This document shows positions 5,824 through 5,838 of a DNA stretch of 5,838 bases, in pieces; the stretch's first letter is position 1, and each line of letters opens with the position of its first letter. Origin of the DNA: Pseudomonadota bacterium (GTDB lineage: Bacteria; Pseudomonadota; Alphaproteobacteria; Rhizobiales; Rhizobiaceae); NCBI GenBank assembly GCA_023419995.1, contig JAEZXF010000209.1, forward strand, positions 1 through 5,838, in the 5' to 3' direction. The position numbers and the translations under genes were made by a program. The notes beneath the pieces are model-generated. The model ran no database searches. It saw nothing but the letters and a program-made list of their open reading frames with translations, and was not told the origin of the DNA.

Positions 5824-5838
5824 GCGACCGCGCGAGCG
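5810..5838. other. Right-end non-coding stretch
   Basis: These 29 bases after the binding-protein stop hold the distal part of the stem-loop and a GC-rich tail. No start codon with a ribosome-binding site is visible. The window therefore does not show whether a RbsA-type ATPase or another operon gene comes next. Confidence 0.5.

Overview
The window is a compact, entirely plus-strand gene cluster from a GC-rich bacterium. Strong G/C bias at third codon positions, the style of the proteins and the operon architecture suggest an alphaproteobacterium, probably Hyphomicrobiales (rhizobial or an environmental relative). No marker gene fixes the taxon, so this is inference. Six protein genes fill nearly all of the sequence. 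There are no RNA genes, insertion sequences, CRISPR arrays or phage genes.

Region 1 (48-3746) is a livHMGF set, the membrane and ATPase core of a branched-chain-amino-acid-type (HAAT) ABC importer. It has two permeases, LivH and LivM, the latter with an unusual C-terminal extension of about 100 residues. It also has two ATPases, LivG and LivF, and LivF carries Arg in place of the Walker A Lys. The four genes are locked together by stop/start overlaps (ATGA, ATGA, TGATG), which predicts translational coupling. The matching solute-binding protein is not in the window and probably lies upstream. Positions 1-47 hold only a small hairpin and the livH ribosome-binding site.

Region 2 (3796-5809) follows after about 50 bp. 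It contains a RbsC-like (CUT2 / sugar-type) permease and, 28 bp later, a secreted RbsB-like type I periplasmic binding protein with a strong Shine-Dalgarno site. The sugar-type ATPase (RbsA, normally about 500 residues) that should complete this importer is absent from the window. A by-eye comparison with E. coli RbsB suggests that nearly all ribose-contacting polar residues are replaced, so the ligand is probably not ribose and may not be a simple sugar.

The cluster therefore reads as one probable transcription unit joining most of a HAAT transporter to a permease and binding protein of the CUT2 family. Either two complete importers are encoded by a longer operon running past both ends of the window, or components are shared between them. 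I see no clear evidence of a wholly new kind of system. The points most worth a second look are the mixed locus, the LivF Walker A change, the divergent binding pocket, the LivM extension, and a textbook G-quadruplex motif in the permease gene. A short hairpin with a UNCG-type loop sits exactly at the end of the last gene, and the final 29 bp hold no further gene start.
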